Below, one piece after another: positions 6,512 through 7,568 of a stretch of DNA of 7,568 nt. The stretch spans positions 1-7,568 of the forward strand of contig JADFGH010000104.1 in NCBI GenBank assembly GCA_022567775.1, written 5' to 3'. A program made the translations under genes and the position numbers. A model generated the notes under the pieces. The model was not told the DNA's origin, made no database searches, and worked only from the letters and a program-made list of their open reading frames with translations. Position 1 is the stretch's first letter; every line of letters begins with the position of its first letter. Source of the stretch: Pseudomonadota bacterium. Its GTDB lineage: Bacteria; Pseudomonadota; Gammaproteobacteria; Steroidobacterales; Woeseiaceae.

Positions 6512-7568
6512 ATGCTGAAGCCTTCACTGCAACTGAAACTCGGCCAGACGCTGACGATGACGCCGCAATTGCAGCAGGCCATTCGCCTGTTGCAGCTGCC
6601 GCTGCTCGATCTCAGCGCGGAGATTCAGGAGGCACTTGAAGAGAACATTATGCTGGAGATGGAAGATCTTCCCGATGTTCCGAAAACCAGCGGCGAATCG
6701 ACGGCCGAAATCGAAACCATCAAGGCCCAGGACAGCTGGCAATCAGCTGCGATGGAGCGCATTCGCGACGGCGGCTGGAATGGTGAAGGCCGCCCCGTTA
6801 GTGAATACGCCGACCTGAGCGGACAGACGCTGCGCGAACACCTGTTATGGCAACTCGAACTCGAAGACTTCAGCCCGCGTGAGGCGCTGATCGGCGAGGC
6901 GCTGGTAGACGCGATCAATGACGATGGCTACCTGACGATCGAACCTGAAGACGTCAAGGATTTCCTCGATGACCAGGCCGGCGTGACGCTCCAGGAAATC
7001 GAGGATACGCTGGCCAAGGTCCAATGCCTCGATCCGGTGGGTATCGGCGCGCGATCGCTTGCCGAGTGCCTGGTATTGCAGCTCAGGCAACTGGAAATGT
7101 CGACGCCGGGACTCGAACTCGCCATCAGGCTGGCGCACGATCACCTCGAACTTATTGCCAGCAAGGAATACGGGGAGCTTCGACGCAGCCTCCGGACCTC
7201 GGAGGTCGATCTTGAGGTCGCACTGGCGCTGGTCAGGAGCTGCAATCCAAAGCCCGGACTTGCCGTCAGCCCGGCAGCACCCGAATACGTCATACCCGAT
7301 GTTTTTGTGCGCAAGATTGACAAACGATGGCAGGTTGAAATCAGTGCATCCGGCATCCCGCGACTATCAGTCAATCAGCAATACGCCAAACTCCTGCGCG
7401 GCAATGGCAACCATGCCGTTTTGCGATCGCAATTGCAGGAAGCGCGCTGGCTGGTGCGCAGTCTCGAGATTCGCAATGAAACGCTGCTCAAAGTGGCGAC
7501 CTGCATAGTGTCGCGTCAAAAAGAGTTCCTGGAGCATGGCGACGAGGCGATGAAGCCGCTAGTATTAA
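6512..7568 (+). CDS. rpoN: RNA polymerase sigma-54 factor RpoN, C-terminus cut by window edge
   Basis: Sigma-54 directs RNA polymerase to -24/-12 promoters and needs AAA+ enhancer-binding activators to open DNA. The frame is open from ATG 6512 to the right edge (352 codons; E. coli RpoN has 477). Region I is clear: LQLKLGQTLTMTPQLQQAIR (residues 6-25), which carries the Gln-rich activator-response segment. The acidic linker (region II, about 50-104) is roughly 14 residues shorter than in E. coli. The core-binding domain follows, with LREHLLWQLEL, DAINDDGYLT, CLDPVGIGARSLAECL, NPKPG and EYVIPDVFVRK. The last residues, MKPLVL, match the E. coli region just before the DNA-binding helix-turn-helix. 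That part and the RpoN box lie outside the window, so intactness cannot be judged. The ATG aligns with the family N-terminus. Confidence 0.97.
   Translation, partial: MLKPSLQLKLGQTLTMTPQLQQAIRLLQLPLLDLSAEIQEALEENIMLEMEDLPDVPKTSGESTAEIETIKAQDSWQSAAMERIRDGGWNGEGRPVSEYADLSGQTLREHLLWQLELEDFSPREALIGEALVDAINDDGYLTIEPEDVKDFLDDQAGVTLQEIEDTLAKVQCLDPVGIGARSLAECLVLQLRQLEMSTPGLELAIRLAHDHLELIASKEYGELRRSLRTSEVDLEVALALVRSCNPKPGLAVSPAAPEYVIPDVFVRKIDKRWQVEISASGIPRLSVNQQYAKLLRGNGNHAVLRSQLQEARWLVRSLEIRNETLLKVATCIVSRQKEFLEHGDEAMKPLVL

Overview
The window is a chromosomal stretch of a gammaproteobacterium (proteobacterial codon use, moderately high GC by eye) carrying the conserved Kdo/lipopolysaccharide-export cluster. 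The support is gene order and protein similarity recalled from the Escherichia coli counterparts: yrbG, kdsD, kdsC, lptC, lptA, lptB and rpoN lie in the E. coli order on the + strand, with ibaG and murA divergent on the - strand. A finer taxonomic call cannot be made from this sequence.

Layout. Positions 1-50 (-) hold the first codons of a transposase that resembles IS1182-type enzymes and runs off the left edge. Positions 51-174 hold its leader, with two small inverted repeats, and then a REP-like hairpin directly behind the murA stop. murA (175-1434, -) and ibaG (1438-1692, -) form a tight pair. A 176-bp divergent spacer (1693-1868) separates them from the + strand cluster: yrbG (1869-2834), kdsD (2868-3848), kdsC (3845-4342), lptC (4355-4912), lptA (4955-5689), lptB (5686-6411). 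After a 100-bp gap comes rpoN (6512 to the right edge, about 352 codons, C-terminus missing).

How the genes work together. KdsD makes D-arabinose 5-phosphate and KdsC dephosphorylates Kdo 8-phosphate, two steps in making Kdo for the LPS inner core. LptB is the ATPase that drives LPS export, LptC the inner-membrane bitopic subunit, and LptA the periplasmic bridge. MurA commits UDP-GlcNAc to peptidoglycan. IbaG is a BolA-family protein. The window therefore combines envelope precursor supply and LPS transport, followed by the sigma-54 gene. Spacing and 4-nt GTGA overlaps (kdsD/kdsC, lptA/lptB) support one operon.

I did not find an undescribed system. The most notable anomaly is murA. Its homology, length (419 codons) and a good Shine-Dalgarno sequence all place the start at a GTA codon (1434-1432), which is not a standard initiator, and the only standard start nearby would remove the catalytic Lys22. 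Lesser points are the in-frame ibaG-TAG-murA arrangement, an insertion sequence and REP-like element behind murA, no mla genes between ibaG and yrbG, a triple 8-bp repeat where the yrbG ribosome binding site should be, and a long acidic tail on LptA.
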